64,000 nt of DNA from Reticulascus tulasneorum (GCA_001557505.1 LSAX01000009.1:558001-622000), one strand, 5' to 3'; counted from the first letter of the stretch, positions 19,764 to 33,172 are shown. Program-made: numbers and translations. The notes: generated by a model not told the origin, from the sequence alone.

Positions 19764-22700
19764 GACACTTCACACTCAGAAAGCTTGGGAGATGAAATGC
19801 TATTCCCAAGCATATTATAAGGGTAGTGGAGCTGGCTTTTGCCAGATCCGCAGGTTCACTGGTCGTTGGAGGCGTCGAAGTCGGTTGGCGTTCGGTTCAG
19901 TCTGTCTTCAAATGTTTTATTACTTTCACATCGCGCGGCTAGGGCATCCTGAGTCGCGACAACTCTCGCGGTCTGTGGATATATCGTTATACGGAAAGGA
20001 TTGTGTGTACTAGGGCGGTACTAGGGCGGCGGGCAATTGGGCTTATTCAGAGCATTTAATCTGGACGGAAGGGTTCTTTAGGTCTCCAGGGCAAGATGCC
20101 ATCACAGTGGGCGAGTCTCACAGGCTCATGAATAGCCAAGATACAAACTGTAAATGTTTCTTCCACCCACCGTTTGTCTTGAACGAGCTGCGATCCTTCC
20201 GTGGTACATCCCGTCGGTCTATTATTGTTCTCCCACCACCCTAACACAGGCAATCATCCTTGTGTAACGGTTGACAGTGATGAGCGGAGTTCTCAGGTCT
20301 AGCAATCCGACTTCGAGAAATTGCATCGCTAATTCCCCATTTCCGTCCCCAAATCCCATCTGTCTTGTATTTGCCGCCCCTCCCACCACCCGAGCATTCC
20401 AACTTCCCCCTCCTCTCTCGTTACAAACTCAGTGAGTCGACCAAGCACAGTACAAAAACAATGTCCCAACGCCAACCGCACGTCCGTCACCCACACACTG
20501 TGAAGCATGCCAAATCCTGGTTGCCCCCTTTGAGCAATTGGAAGCTTGGAACCAACAGAGATTTGCGCCGACCAATGCGGGCGCAAGTTTGAGCGCCACC
20601 ACCGGCAGCACGTTCTGCAGGGTGTCCTCATTTGGAGCTAATCCAATAGATATTTGCTTCTTTCTCAACCAACTCAGGATCTGATAGGCTACCATCATCA
20701 TATTCGCGTCTGTTATTTCACACCGATATGAGGATTGATCAGCAGCAGTGACGATCGGCTTGTTGCCAGCAACCGGGCCGTGTGTCGAGCCCTCGGAAGA
20801 AGGGGAACGTGGCGCTGGCGGTTTGCCCTTCCGAGGATACCGTTGCCAGCAATCCGGGCTTTTCCTGCGCCCCCTCTCCCTGCTTCTATTGATTGTTTTC
20901 TATTGTTCTCATGGTGGCATGATTTCCCGTTCCTCGGATCCCAGGGTGGGTTGGACTGCACAAAGGATGCTTCTTTTTCACAATTTGTTTTCCACGCATT
21001 CGTCATTGCCTGGGCTCAAGCTAGCTGCAAGTTTTCGGGACGGAAATCAAACAGTATTTTCGGTGCCCTAGTGAATCTCTGGCCTTGGCCGGTCATTTGG
21101 TGTCTTATTAACAGGCGAGACAAGCTAAGATCAGCCACCAAGGCTGTCCTAGGTGAGTCAATGTTGAGCAAACAAGGATCGTTGCAGCTGTTGGTTCTGC
21201 TCCTTGACATGGGTTGCCAAGCTGATATCAATAGCATGCGTGCGAGCCGCAAACACCTGCACACCAAGTCTCGTGTCCCCGGAAATGGTTGATTATTGCC
21301 TGTCCTCCCCCTCAATCTACCCGCCCAGAATGTCTTAGATGGTTTCTCGAACGCATGAGCCACCTTCAGAAGGAGGCATCAGTCAACAGTTTATCGCCGA
21401 TGTTTCGACCGCTCTCATCAGTTCCCCATCTCTGTTAGATATGAGCCTTCTACGAAATAACAGTTTGTTGGCTGAGGAAATGACATTTGGAACACACGCC
21501 TTGAGATGAATGAGCATCAATAGTCCTGGACTGAACAAAGAAGGGGACCCAGCAGGTCAACTTTGGCATGGCAAGCCAGCTCCCCGTGTTTCTCTTACCA
21601 TACCGATTTACTAATCTCTCTGGCGAGAGAGACGTTTAAGGCCAGGATGATGAATCCGTCACAGGTGAGTGCCAATGCGGCAGATTTCGGCCATCACCAA
21701 CAGAGTCTTGCCTCACTCGGGCATTTGAACTGCTCGTATTTCTGCTGGCGGCAGAGGACGACGATAATTCGATTTGGGTAAATCCGAATTACCCATATCA
21801 GTTAGTTCTCATCGATGGTGCAACTTAGCTTAGCCAATGACTGGTGTCACCACAGGACTAGAATGCGTCCAGTGCTGTGTATATTCGAAGTGCAGGTAAT
21901 CAGGAAACATCAAGGTTTTCCAGATCTGCTTGACCATTGTTGTAACGAGGGCGGCCGTGATGGGAGCTCTATCTATATTCTCAGCTTTTTCTCATGCCCT
22001 ACTCGTTTCACTGTGTATGGCCTGATCAATATTGAACACTAGTTGCTTCCGCCCCGACTCGGTGTCTTGACGAGACAGATATATCTTGAAGGCATCTCTA
22101 TCATTGCCGGGGCAATCTACCGCCATGTGAAGGCGGTCAGTTGCTGAAGCCATTCGGGTCGCAGCCGCCGATGTAGTTAAGCCATATCGATAAGTGACTG
22201 AAGTGGCTAAGCACACATCTACTTAGGAGATGGTTGCTAGTAGCCATATACACATGCCGCGGACATATTGAGGTGGTCTGCTTGATAGCACACGTCCTTT
22301 CGGGGGCGAGATTTATGCGGCGCTTCTGCTTGCTCCTCACGGTCTTCTCAAGACAATATACCAACCTTGACATTATCAGTTTCTCAATATTATCACACCT
22401 TCAAAATGGCGCCACAAGCTTTGATGGCAGGGACCTGCACAGTGGTAGCCGGCCATCAGGATTGATAACAGCAACGCTGAGTAGGAGTAGAATTGTCCAT
22501 GTAGCATTGGGTGTCCATGAATGGCAACTTACGTGGAGTGTGTTGTTCAAAGTTTAAAGTATGGGGCATAATGAAATCGAAGGGGGTTGGAATGTTGACG
22601 CGGGGCTGGCGACTCACCGAGCTAGCGCTGGAAGGCTGTCCGATGCATTTGAATCCGTAGTCTCACGGGGACACCCCAGGAATCAAGTAATAAGCATTCA

Positions 22701-24877
22701 AGACACATATAACGCGCCATATACAAGACTGAGAAGTGAAGAGCAATTGATCTTTGGTCTGTTAATAGAAACAAACGATTCCTTCTCGGCGAGCGTTTTT
22801 CCTGGCTGAAATCTGTGGTGGGGCTACGTAAATTATACCTCCAGAGCTTGACGTTATAGGGGGAGGTCCCCTGAATTCGAACCCTAATACTCTGTAATAT
22901 GGAACCGTCCAAACCTTCCGTCAGACGATCTCCCGTCCAGAAAACCAGGAAAGTTCAGGACGGGACGCCTTCTTTCAGGGCCAATTTGGTCCGCCGAATT
23001 GGAAAAGTCTTGTGGTCCACTTAATGAACTGAAATAAGCCGATATAGGTACATCGTAATATATATATGGTTCATCCGTTTGGAATAATCTTGTGGCTGAG
23101 ATGGTGGCTTCAGGATCGTATTTAGATCTCGGCCAGGATTTCAGTGGCTGTCCGAAACCAGCCATGGGAATGAACTCATCCTCCAGGATCCCCAGCTTGA
23201 CCATAACCGATCCGATGACATTATCAGCGGGGAAGCGATTGCCCGAGGTAGGTTCTTGCTTCTGTACCGGCAATCAGTCAGCGACCAAACGTGAAAAAAT
23301 CGACTCTTCAACGCTACCTAGGTCATCGCGCAGACCGATTTTAGAGGGTCAGGTAACTCAGCCGTGGATCCCTCTAGCACCCGCTAACATGAACCGGTCT
23401 TCCTGCTCGTATGCTGCAGGTAGACATCACGATGCACTACCGTAGCCAAGCTTCACTGTCTTACTTAGCCCCAAGTCCAGAACCGGAGGTTCGTATTACC
23501 ACATGATTTCTTGCTCATCAGCTAATCAGAAAGGATCTTTTGCATCCCTTGGGTGGTTGCTTCTGGGGACAGTTCGTATCGTATATCGGCCGAGTCAAAA
23601 AGGCGTGCGTCGATCGCCTCTTAGACCAGTTGAAAGCTGCGGCGGAGTCTTGGCGCACGTAGGATGCACCCTCCTCCAAGTTTCTCAGTGCCATTTCGAG
23701 CTTGACCTCAACGTAATCGGGACCATTTCTCAGACCATCTTCCACCAAGCTGCCCCCGCGCTGACCGGCTGGCGCTGGCTTGGTGTGTCTGTCAGTCGAT
23801 CTGCCATTCTGACCGAACCATCGGCGCCTCTGGTTCGGTAGTCATCGACTGTCAGCTCCACAAGATCGACGCAAGTACCGCGAGGGATCCGGTGGACGAG
23901 GTGAGTTGGGTTGCTCAGCTCAGAAGTTAAACGATTTGCCCCTTTCGGTTCCTTGCTCCCCACGATTCCCTTCCACGGGCGGCGTTCCAAAAGTCTGTAG
24001 GTTTTCGTCGTACTTTGCTCTGTCGCAGCTCAACGAGAAAGATGGCCGGCTCTCCTACGTGGTAACGACGTTACTCTGGCTGCACGCTAGAGAATTAGGG
24101 GACAGCGAATCTGGCGTCGGTGGCTTGCTCCACTGAGCGAAAGCCCCGATTTCTCGGCGATCGCACCGGTTGACGCTTAAATCCCGCCAACGCGCGCCCC
24201 AGCCACCAGCCATTCCGCATGCCTTGTAGACCGGATTTTTAACCCACCATTCACGCTTCTACGGGTCCTTCGGTCTTCTGGTCGGCAGATCGCTGCATCC
24301 ACACCCTTGCTACTCTCAGAGGGTGGGCTGATGGACCCCCGAGGCGCAGGTCTTGACCTCTTTTATGCTCAATACTGGTCAATCCTCAGACCACGAAAAG
24401 CCCCTGACGTCAAGTTGTTCACCATCCTGCACCAGAAGTCTCACGGTAATCCTACTGGCGGAGTGGGAAGTCTTACTCTGCATAGAAATAGACCATGGCA
24501 ATCAGGGCTGAAGGCACGTAGTAGACGTTGCCAGGATTTCAATGGATAGGCCATGAGTGTGTGCCACCCAAGTTGGGCATGGGTATCCTGATATATGTAG
24601 CTTCGTCTGGGCGCTGTCTTCTTCAAAAGCTTAATCCATCCGGGTCCGGTCCGTTGTACTAGATTTTACCAACCATCCATTTCGTCTCTTGACCCATTGT
24701 TTGTCCGTTTTGGGACAGTCCCACTCATAAGAGCATTCTGGTTTTACCTCGACAGAAACTATTTAGACTGATCTGTCTTCCCTGCCGTTGAGAGAGGGAG
24801 CATCTTCATCCCTCGATCTACCTCTGTCCCACGTTTTCACCCTTGGCACATACTATTCTCAGTCAAATACAATACAA
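19764..24877. other. 5.1-kb stretch without a firm gene
   Basis: Base composition is ordinary (not AT-rich), yet no recognisable domain appears. Two patches look coding without a complete gene: a + frame at about 20455-20690 (ILVAPFEQLEAWNQQRFAP) that has no usable ATG, and the minus frame 22884-23273 listed separately. A minus frame at 23518-23748 (VEVKLEMALRNLEEGASYV) is a third weak candidate. No tRNA or repeat was found. Confidence 0.35.
22884..23273 (-). CDS. Orphan open frame, 129 codons
   Basis: The frame reads VQKQEPTSGNRFPADNVIG, VMVKLGILEDEFIPMAGFG, LKSWPRSKYDPEATISATR and RLFQTDEPYIYYDVP. Its composition looks like a soluble protein rather than random sequence. Upstream the same frame carries coding-like DLGSVEESIFSRL interrupted by TGA. 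I do not recognise a family and cannot find a full set of splice sites. It may be an exon of an intron-rich gene, a relic or chance. Confidence 0.25.
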   Translation of the reverse strand: MPVQKQEPTSGNRFPADNVIGSVMVKLGILEDEFIPMAGFGQPLKSWPRSKYDPEATISATRLFQTDEPYIYYDVPISAYFSSLSGPQDFSNSADQIGPERRRPVLNFPGFLDGRSSDGRFGRFHITEY

Positions 24878-25735
24878 ATGTGGTCTTTAGCTTCCCTTCT
24901 CCTTGCTGCAGCTCCTCTTGCTGTGGCAGCGCGAGATAATGAAGCGACCAATCACCCAAGAGACTTCAGGTGAGTGTCTTGATTTGATCCAACCTACAAT
25001 GCTTTCCAAACTGACTCACTGAACAGCCTCCCTTCCCCATCAGAGCTCATGCGGAGGATCCCAGTGAGCGGCCAGATCATCGAGTCTTGTACCCAACCCG
25101 GTGTTGTTGCGCTCACGTTCGACGACGGGCCTTGGCTTTACACAAGCGGCATCCTTGATGTCCTAGCCAGCTATAGCGTAAAAGCAACCTTCTTCCTGGC
25201 CGGCAACAACTTTGGCCGTATTATGGACGAGGGCGAATGGCCGGCGGTCATTCAGCGTGCGCATGCCGAGGGCCATCAACTCGCCTCCCACACTTGGTCG
25301 CACGCAGACCTCAGCCTCATCTCCAGCGGCGAGCGCTACTCAGAGATGGAGCTCAATGAGCAAGCCTTCATCAATGTATTGGGATTGTACCCCAGGTACA
25401 TGCGACCCCCATATCTGTCCTGCACGGCGGAGAGTGGTTGCATTGGAGACCTCTCGGACATGGGTTACCATATCATAAATTGCAACCTGGACACCAAGGA
25501 TTATGAGAATGACACTCCCGACACCATCCACATCTCCAAGGAGAAGTTTGATGCGGAGCTCAGTGGCGACGCGGCTGCCAACAGTTACATTGTGCTATCG
25601 CATGATGTGCATGAGCAGACAGTAGCCTCCCTCACTGCGCACATGATTGAGAGCCTCCGAGCGAGGGGTTATCGCGCGGTTACGGTGGGAGAGTGCTTGG
25701 GTGATGCACCCGAGAATTGGTATACCTACGTATAG
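24878..25735 (+). CDS. Secreted polysaccharide (chitin) deacetylase, CE4
   Basis: Two exons, 24878-24969 and 25027-25735, 266 residues. MWSLASLLLAAAPLAVAA is a signal peptide. The NodB/CE4 motifs are all present: motif 1 TFDDGPW with the catalytic-base and metal Asp, motif 2 HTWSHADL (the H-x3-H metal pair), motif 3 RPPYL, motif 4 around NCNLDTKDYEND, and motif 5 IVLSHDVHE. The enzyme removes acetyl groups from N-acetylglucosamine polymers, acting at the cell wall or outside the cell. No chitin-binding module or GPI signal is visible, so this is a compact single-domain form. Intron of 57 bp, GTGAGT..AACAG. Confidence 0.93.
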
Positions 25736-26273
25736 AAGTCATCTTCTTGGGCTCGAGCGTATATTTGGTGGGTTGGTTCACTCATATGCCACTACTGGCG
25801 GTGGTTTGGGATGCATAAGGCTGGGTCAGGTCTATGGTGTTTATTGATCACTTTGTAAATTATTGGGCATTCAAAAGTCGGATAATTCAGAGGAAAATCT
25901 AGTCTAAGAGTTACAAATTCAGCAGCTAATTCGGTTTGTCTTGAAGCTGTGGATATAATTCTCGCGATCTTGTTCTGACCGTCTATTTGTCCTGGGTCAA
26001 CTGCTGTTCTCCATCCATGGCTATGGGGATCAGAGTTTTCACATGTGGAGACATGGGCATCATGATGCCGGAGATTATATTGGTGCCAAATAGCTTGTAG
26101 TTCTCATACCTGCTCGACGATATCGAGAAAGTTCTAACTCAAACCACAGAGCCACCCTCGGCTTAGCCATTGTCAACAACTTATTACAAGGATTGCTGGA
26201 ATAAGAGTTGATTAGGTACCTGGTGCTTTACATGTGAGAGATTCCGCTTCAGTTTCAAGAAATTTTATCTACA
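25736..26273. other. Convergent intergenic stretch
   Basis: Holds the 3' ends of the deacetylase and the fructosamine kinase genes. AT-rich, no coding signal. Confidence 0.5.
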
Positions 26274-27590
26274 TCAGCCGGCTTTGGAGACATCATGGTC
26301 ATCCTTGAACCCGTCGATTCCATCGGGATGCTTTGCGATGAGTCTTTGCATCTCCTTCTTGACCCTATTGCTCATGTGTTAGAAGTGACCTTGACCAGGA
26401 GACTTGCTGCTTTGCTTACTCTCCACGTAGAAATGCGCGGTGCTCATGGAGACCAGCGTTGATAATGTTATCACGCCTGCATATCGTTAGTAAAATTGAA
26501 CTCCACCGAAACAAGTCAAATCGTGGTGCGAATACTCACATGGCGTATATCGCATTTCTATCGTCAGAGTCCTCTACTGGTTCAGACGGCCGCACCACCT
26601 CCCTGTATTTGGTGGCGTGTTCACCCGTGAATCGATATCGGGGCTCCCTCATCATGGCAAGTTCCACTTGAGACCTATTGTCAATCTTGCAATTGGACTA
26701 CAAGCAGAGATCTAGCTCACTCACACTCATTGTGTCCATAACAGCAACATGAGTCGAAGAGGATGACCTGTTGATTTGCAGTATCAATCTGCGCATTGCC
26801 AGGCCAAATGTCGCCGTGGACTAGAACAGGTTTGATATTCCTCCCTCCGGTTTGAAGTGGTCGCAATAGCCTGGGGATTACTTTTTGGAAGAACTCCTCA
26901 GCAACAGCGTCGAATTCTGGATCTGGGCCTCGAATGCTCTGTTCCCACTGGATATCGGATCGAAGTTGGCGTGCAAAATACTCTTCCCATGTGTCGCACC
27001 AATCATTAATCAGGGGGACCACGCCGTTGAAAGTTTGGACATGGAAGCCGAATTTGCCGTTTGGAGACACGGATGTCCTGTGCAACTTCTCCAGAACTTC
27101 CACCAGCTGCGCTGGGTCGGGTGGCTTGTCACTCAAGTCGCGGAACGGTGTCAAAAAGAATGACGACGATGAGTCGAGCTCAAGGGTCCCATATGCCAAG
27201 GGAATAACAGCATTGTCTGGCAGGTATTTTTGCAGCTCTTTCTGGCTCTCGAACTCTCCCAAAGCTAGTTCCGCATGGTGAGGTCTGCGAATGATCTAAA
27301 AAAATGAATATTAGTCTTTGGAAGTTGTCTTGATCAAGAAACACGGCCCGGACCTTAAGAAAATACTCTCGCTCTTCACCAGCTATCTCTATCTCAACCT
27401 TATACCCGCTAGACCAGCTGCCCTTGCCGTGTGGATTGACCGCAACAACTTCGCAACCCGCAGGCATTGCTGTGGGCGGGATGAGCTATGTTACTGCTGA
27501 AGAAGGCTGGCGGGGGCGGGGCGGGCCGAGCCTCTGGCATGGGCATGGAAACATACCTGCAAGAATTGCCGGGTCAAGCGACTCGTCCAT
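26274..27590 (-). CDS. Fructosamine/ketosamine-3-kinase family protein
   Basis: Six exons, complement of 26274-26364, 26420-26476, 26540-26666, 26725-27295, 27354-27469 and 27557-27590, 331 residues. The N-lobe has AAMPAGCEVVAVNPHG and KVEIEIAGEEREYFLK (an ATP-binding Lys candidate). The C-lobe has the family signature VLVHGDIWPGN (catalytic Asp in HGDxWxGN) and VILFDSCCCYGHNE, the metal-binding Asp segment. The C-terminus LIAKHPDGIDGF is also family-like. The enzyme phosphorylates sugar adducts on amines, which leads to their release (protein deglycation). All introns are GT-AG; the acceptor at 26667-26668 (CTCAAG) is the least typical. The catalytic motif and the C-terminus lie in different exons, so the whole model is needed for a functional protein. 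Confidence 0.88.
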
Positions 27591-28019
27591 TGCGAATAGT
27601 ATCACTTGAAATATGCTTCAAGCTCTCAAGGATTTAAAAGGCTAAGCAACTAGCTAAAAAGCCTCAAAGCCTTTAGCAGGAAAAGGATTTTGACGGCAAG
27701 AGAACAGCTGAAACACCAGCGTACGGGGTGATGCACCTTTAATGCTTTGGAGTCGGGATAATATTGAGTGAGCGGCCCCCACGAACCTTCGGCGCCTAAC
27801 TAGCCTGCCAATCTATTTTGAGATCATCAATTTACGCGCCGGTCACTGGGGGTTTTTGGTGCGAAACATCGCTCAGTTGGTGAAGCAGCTGACGGACAAT
27901 GCTGCATTCCCAGGACTGTCGACAATGAGGCGATGATGCGAAATGCAATTGCAAATGCAAATGCAATCCAAAGATGGCGGTCAGTATACTCTGGTGCAGT
28001 ATGTTACTAGTAGTGGAGG
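27591..28019. other. Divergent promoter region
   Basis: Between the kinase and the NLR gene. It contains a short GCAAATGCAAAT tandem near 27945-27965. A small first exon of the NLR gene must lie here or just after, since the NLR frame at 28020 has no ATG. Confidence 0.45.
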
Positions 28020-31000
28020 GTGAAGCTGACAACTTGGTGCTGCCAGGATCGACCGCGCGACCTTCCTCATCGATGGCCGGTGAAGGAACCAGAGTCCCAA
28101 AGCGACTTCTTTTCGAACCTCTCCAAGCAGTCCACGGCCTATGACCCCGAATCGAGCTCTATTCTTCTGGATCTTTCGGATAAAGATAGACCAGAGCTAC
28201 CAAAGAAAGGCTCTTCATTCCTCCGGCGTCGGTTTAGTTCGGCCTGGACACAAAAGAGGCAGGCGGCGGATGAGGATGGCGCACGCGGGGCCCTCGGTCT
28301 TCACCTGTTACATGCTTCCCCACAGCCGTTAATAGACATCATCTTTGTTCACGGCCTTCGGGGAGGATCCATAAAGACATGGCGGAAGGGCAATGACCCT
28401 CGGCTGTTTTGGCCACAGCACTGGCTGCCGATGGAACCAGGTCTTTGCAATGCCAGCATTCACAGCTTCGGGTATGATAGCGACTGGGGAAGCGCAACTC
28501 CTAGCATCCTCAATGTTCATGATTTTGGTCGCGCGCTACATGAAGAGATGCGGTCGTCTCCTTTTTTAAGGCAAAACTCAAACGTATGAAGCCGTCACGG
28601 CCGACAGTGCTGGTGTCCTACGTTCCTGAGATGCTGACTATTGCGAAAGGGCCCCATCATCCTTATTGGACACTCTATGGGAGGTCTTGTCATCAAAAAG
28701 GTATGTTGCCTTCTTTAAAGAGCAAGTTGAATTTAGGCTTCCTTGCTTGGACCTGTTCCTGATGTTGTGTGCTCCACAGGCCTACATATTGGCTCGCCAG
28801 GATACCGTCCACCAGCAGCTCGCAGACCGAATTCGATGTATATTTTTCCTTGCCACACCACACAGAGGATCTGACTATGCCTCCGTGCTGAACCGAATTC
28901 TAAAAGCTACCGGCATTACTGGAATAACATCTTCGCGGGAGTACATCGGCGACCTCACAAAAGGTTCTACCTCAGCACAACTCATTAACGAGGATTTCGG
29001 AAGATATGCAGGCAAGCTATCTATATGCTCCTTTTATGAGACCCTGCAAACAAATCTCGGTGTCATTTCATCTATGATCGTCGATAAGGATTCTGCTATC
29101 TTAGGTGTGGGATCTCCAACGAAATATTTAATCTGGGCTTACAAGTGATTTAGGTATCGGCTTCAGTAATGAAACATCCCGCTACATGAACGCGAGCCAC
29201 AGAGATATTTGCAAGTTTGACAGTCCTGAAGACTCAAACTATTTGACTCTGAAAAATAGCCTTACTAGTGCAGTCCAAGATCTGCTTGAAGATGGTAAGA
29301 TATTGCGCCTCCTAGAGTCTGAGGCCGTGGCTTTCTAATGGTGCTCTAACCGCTCTAGTCATTATATCTCACGAGAAGGGTTCCAAAGCTCAAATGCGAA
29401 CAATACAAACCTTTCTTGGAATATCGAGCCTTGCGGATGAACACCACGAGAAACTAGAGGGGTCCTGCCAATGGATCGAGGAGCGTGACGATTTCAAGAG
29501 CTGGAGAGATGCGCCCGAGGAGCTCGATATAATCCAGGACAAGAACTATAACCCTTCAATATACTGGGTTAATGCGGGCCCCGGGGCGGGTAAGACGGTC
29601 CTGGCGGCCCATGTAGTTTCAGAACTCAGAGAGTTCCGTCTTCAGCATGCTTTCTACCATTTCCATGTTGGAAAGAATGCTTCGCAGTCACTAGCCGCGT
29701 TTTTAAGGTCCGTCGCATTTCAGATGGCAACTTCAAATGCTAGTGTTCGTGATGCAGTAACGAGACTCTGCAACGATGGTTCTACATTTGACCAGGACGA
29801 CGCTCGTGCCATTTGGTCCAAGGTTTTCAGAGCCTGCATTCTACAGGTTTGTTTCACCGCTCCTTCACATTACCCTTCCTGTTTAGAGATTAAGAGTTCT
29901 TAATGTTTGTATGACAGATACCAATTTTCACTCCGCAATACTGGGTAATCGATGCAATGGATGAATGTATCAAGTACGCCGAGTTCTTCACATTCCTGAA
30001 AGCATCTCAATCGCGATTTCCGCTGCGAATCTTCCTCACTAGTCGAAAACTTCCGGACATCCAGCGGCTACTTCGCCAGCTAGAAGGCTGCACTGTGTCT
30101 GTTGTTGATATACCAGTACAAGATACGATTAGAGACATTGAAATGTTCATCCATAACAGAATGGATGTCCTGCCGATTGACAGCGAAGAAGAGAAGCAGA
30201 AACTCACCAAGGAGATCCTAAAGAAGTCAGACGCTTCTTTTCTCTGGGTTCGACTTGTCTTAGATGAACTTGAGAGTGTGTATGGGTACGAGAGCATCAT
30301 GTCGGTTCTCCAAGGGATCCCTGAGGGCATGATACCATATTACCAGAGGACAGTTGCAGATATGGCAGAAAACAAAAGAGAGAAACATATCACCAAAGCG
30401 ATATTGCTCTGGGTGGTATCTGCTGCTCGGCCGTTATCAATTTCTGAGCTATCCGAGGCGCTGAAGCTTGATATCAAAGTCCACCTTCCTAGTGCTAAGA
30501 CTGCGATCGAGGGGCTATGCGGGCTGCTCGTCTCTGTTGACAAGCAGACAAACCTTGTTCATGTAGTGCATGCGACTGCAAGAGAATTCTTATTGTCTGA
30601 CGATGCAGGAGATTTCAAGATCGCAAGGGCCGAGGCTCATGAACGCATAGCACTGACTTGCCTCCAACTTCTCATCGGTCCAGTGATGCAACCCCCAAGG
30701 CACAGGCGCTTACTGGGGCAAAAGCGTCCGGAACAGCCGACTTCGCTTCTGCTGGATTACGCCATCACACAGTTTTCTGAGCATCTTCTGGGTGCATCAG
30801 CAGAAAGTGACAAGCTTCTCGTCGCCTTGGACAAGTTTATGTCTTCGACGGTTCTGAGCTGGATTGAGAGAATCGTGTCTAAGAAAGTTTTGCATCGTCT
30901 GATTCGAGTTGCAAGAAATTTAAGAGCATACCTCGATCGAAGAGCGAAATACCTTTCACCACTAAACCGACATGTCAAAACCGTTGACAACTGGGCTACA

Positions 31001-33172
31001 GACCTGAGCCGACTGGCCATCAAATTTGGAGGAGCGCTGATATCCCAACCCCAATCCATATACTTCCTTGTACCACCTCTTTGTCCGACAGACACCGCTA
31101 TATATCAGCAGTTTGGTCGTTCTCCGGACGGTCTGGCTCTCTCTGGCTTCAATAACTCATATTGGGATGACTGTGCCGCCACTGTCAATTTTGAGGATGA
31201 GACCGCCGCTGCCCTAGTATGCGATAACAGCCTGATTGCAGTTGGTTTTGAGTCTGGGAATATTCACTTATATAATCAAGGCAGTTGCCAGAAAGAACTG
31301 GTCATTATGCACGACAGTCCCGTCGATATTTTGTATCTGGATCCTCTCGGGTCGTTCATTGCCTCGTCTAGCATCAAGTTTCTCACTGTTTGGGATCTTC
31401 AAGGCAAGCTGCTGTGGAAGAATAGGCTGAGGAGCCGTTGTATTTCGCTCACATCTTCATCGAACTTCATCGTAGGCATTACGATGTCGGGGCGCGCATT
31501 TCGATGGGACATCGCTACTGGGGAGCTGTTAGAAGAGCATCGATACCCATTCCAACCTCTCGACCCCAAATCCGACTTACAGTCGGACATAATCAAGGCA
31601 CCATTCACAGCATCAGTTGCACCTGAGTTTGACCTTTTGGCGCTAGCTTACCGAACCGGCCCGATATGCATATTCGAACTACAAAATCATAGTTGGATCG
31701 CCTGGGCTATCGACGACAACTCTCGGAATGTGTCGCAACTTGTCTTCAACCCTAATGCTGAAGTCAATCTCCTTCTCGTCGCTTACGACGACTCCCATCT
31801 CGCGCTCTACGATTGTTGGTCTGGCATTCTTGTCCAGTCGCAAGTGTCAGAAACCCATGCCGTCTTTACTTCCATATCGTGCTCTCGCGATGGACGGACG
31901 TTTGCAACGATCGATGTTCTTGGAAACCTACAAATTTGGGACTTCGAGTCGCTCACCGTCCTATACCACATTTTGACACCAAGTTACCCATTTCGGATCT
32001 TAGGGTTTACATCGGATGGTTTCAATCTAATCGACGTTGTTGAGCACGAAATGAGGGTCTGGTCACCAGCAGCCCTTGTTAGGAAAACGATTGAAGAGGA
32101 GGCTAGCACAAGCGACCAGGCCGCCATCTTGCCCATAACAGAGGGCCAATTCGAGAGCTTTCAGTCCTCTAAGATCAGATCAATCGTTGCGCACCAAATA
32201 TTCCCGGCTGTGTTTGCAGGGAACCACAACGGAGATGTGTTGGCATACAACTCGAAGGACGGCCACCTGACAGGGATCTTGTACTCCCATCAAAACGCTG
32301 TCGTCAAATGTCTTGCCGTGACGAACGGCAATGTTATCGCCTCTGGCGATATCAACGGCACAGTCCAAGTTTGGGAATTGGACACAACGCGATCTATTTG
32401 TATCAAAGCCGTTAAGCTTAAGTTCCAATCCCGGTTAACTGCGGCGATATATCAGTTGCTCTTTGATCAGGCGGGAGAGTACCTTCTCGTTTCAACCACG
32501 GACTCAGATCATGTATACGACGTCACCACAGGGAATCTAACTGGCTCGCTGATCTTTGGTGCCAGCGAGCGCTGCGTATGGAGATGGATGATCTTGCCAG
32601 GTACTGAGCATGCCCAGCAGTTTACCATATTATCCGACCACGCATTAGTATCTTACTCTGCCAAGGCTTTCCCCTCAGAAGTTGGCAATGATCACCTCAC
32701 ACTCGACTATAAGACTGAAGATGGCTACATCGAAGCCGCAATCGATTCCGCTATGGTTCACTCTGAACCAAAGTTGATGATCTTGGATGTCCGCCAACAG
32801 TGTGGATACGTGACGACTTCTTCCATCTTCATCTTCAAACTCCCACTATCTTCAAGTCTAGGCTCTGTAGTGACTCTTCAGCCACTTCAAAGACTAGCAA
32901 CCGGTATCTGCATGCACTTGCTTGGGATAAGTCGGGCGGATAAGACGCTTGTCTTCTTGCACCAAAACTCATGGATGTCTTCCATTGATCTACTCGCCGT
33001 TGACAACCCACAATACGCTCAGCACTTCTTCGTGCCAAGCGAGTTTATCACCAGCAGTAGTGAGATCCCTCCGGTACAGACCGTTGACGATTGCTTTATC
33101 TTCTGCCTACACGACAAGTTAGCAGTCATAAAGAATGGCTTACAATTTCGGGAGTTTAAAGCTCTGGAATAG
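28020..33172 (+). CDS. NLR-type protein: alpha/beta hydrolase - NACHT - WD40
   Basis: Exons: (start unresolved)..28583, 28650-28700, 28780-29104, 29154-29294, 29359-29846 and 29918-33172, about 1,607 residues plus a small missing first exon. Domain 1 is a SERAC1/PGAP1-like hydrolase: IIFVHGLRGGSIKTW, nucleophile GHSMGGL and FLATPHRGSDY. After it comes a linker (IGFSNETSRYMNASHRDIC). Domain 2 is a NACHT NTPase: Walker A GPGAGKTVLA and Walker B YWVIDAMDE. The C-terminal half (about 600 residues) is a WD40-like beta-propeller region with degenerate WD endings (LTVWDLQGK, LQIWDFES, VQVWELDTT). Such STAND proteins act in fungal non-self recognition and programmed cell death. All internal junctions are consensus and in phase. 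Upstream the frame closes at 28011 without an ATG; I infer a short exon in 27.9-28.05 kb. Confidence 0.85.

Noticed and set aside
22860..22912. tRNA-like GGTTCGAATTC element
   Set aside because: No matching A box, anticodon arm or acceptor stem could be folded around it.
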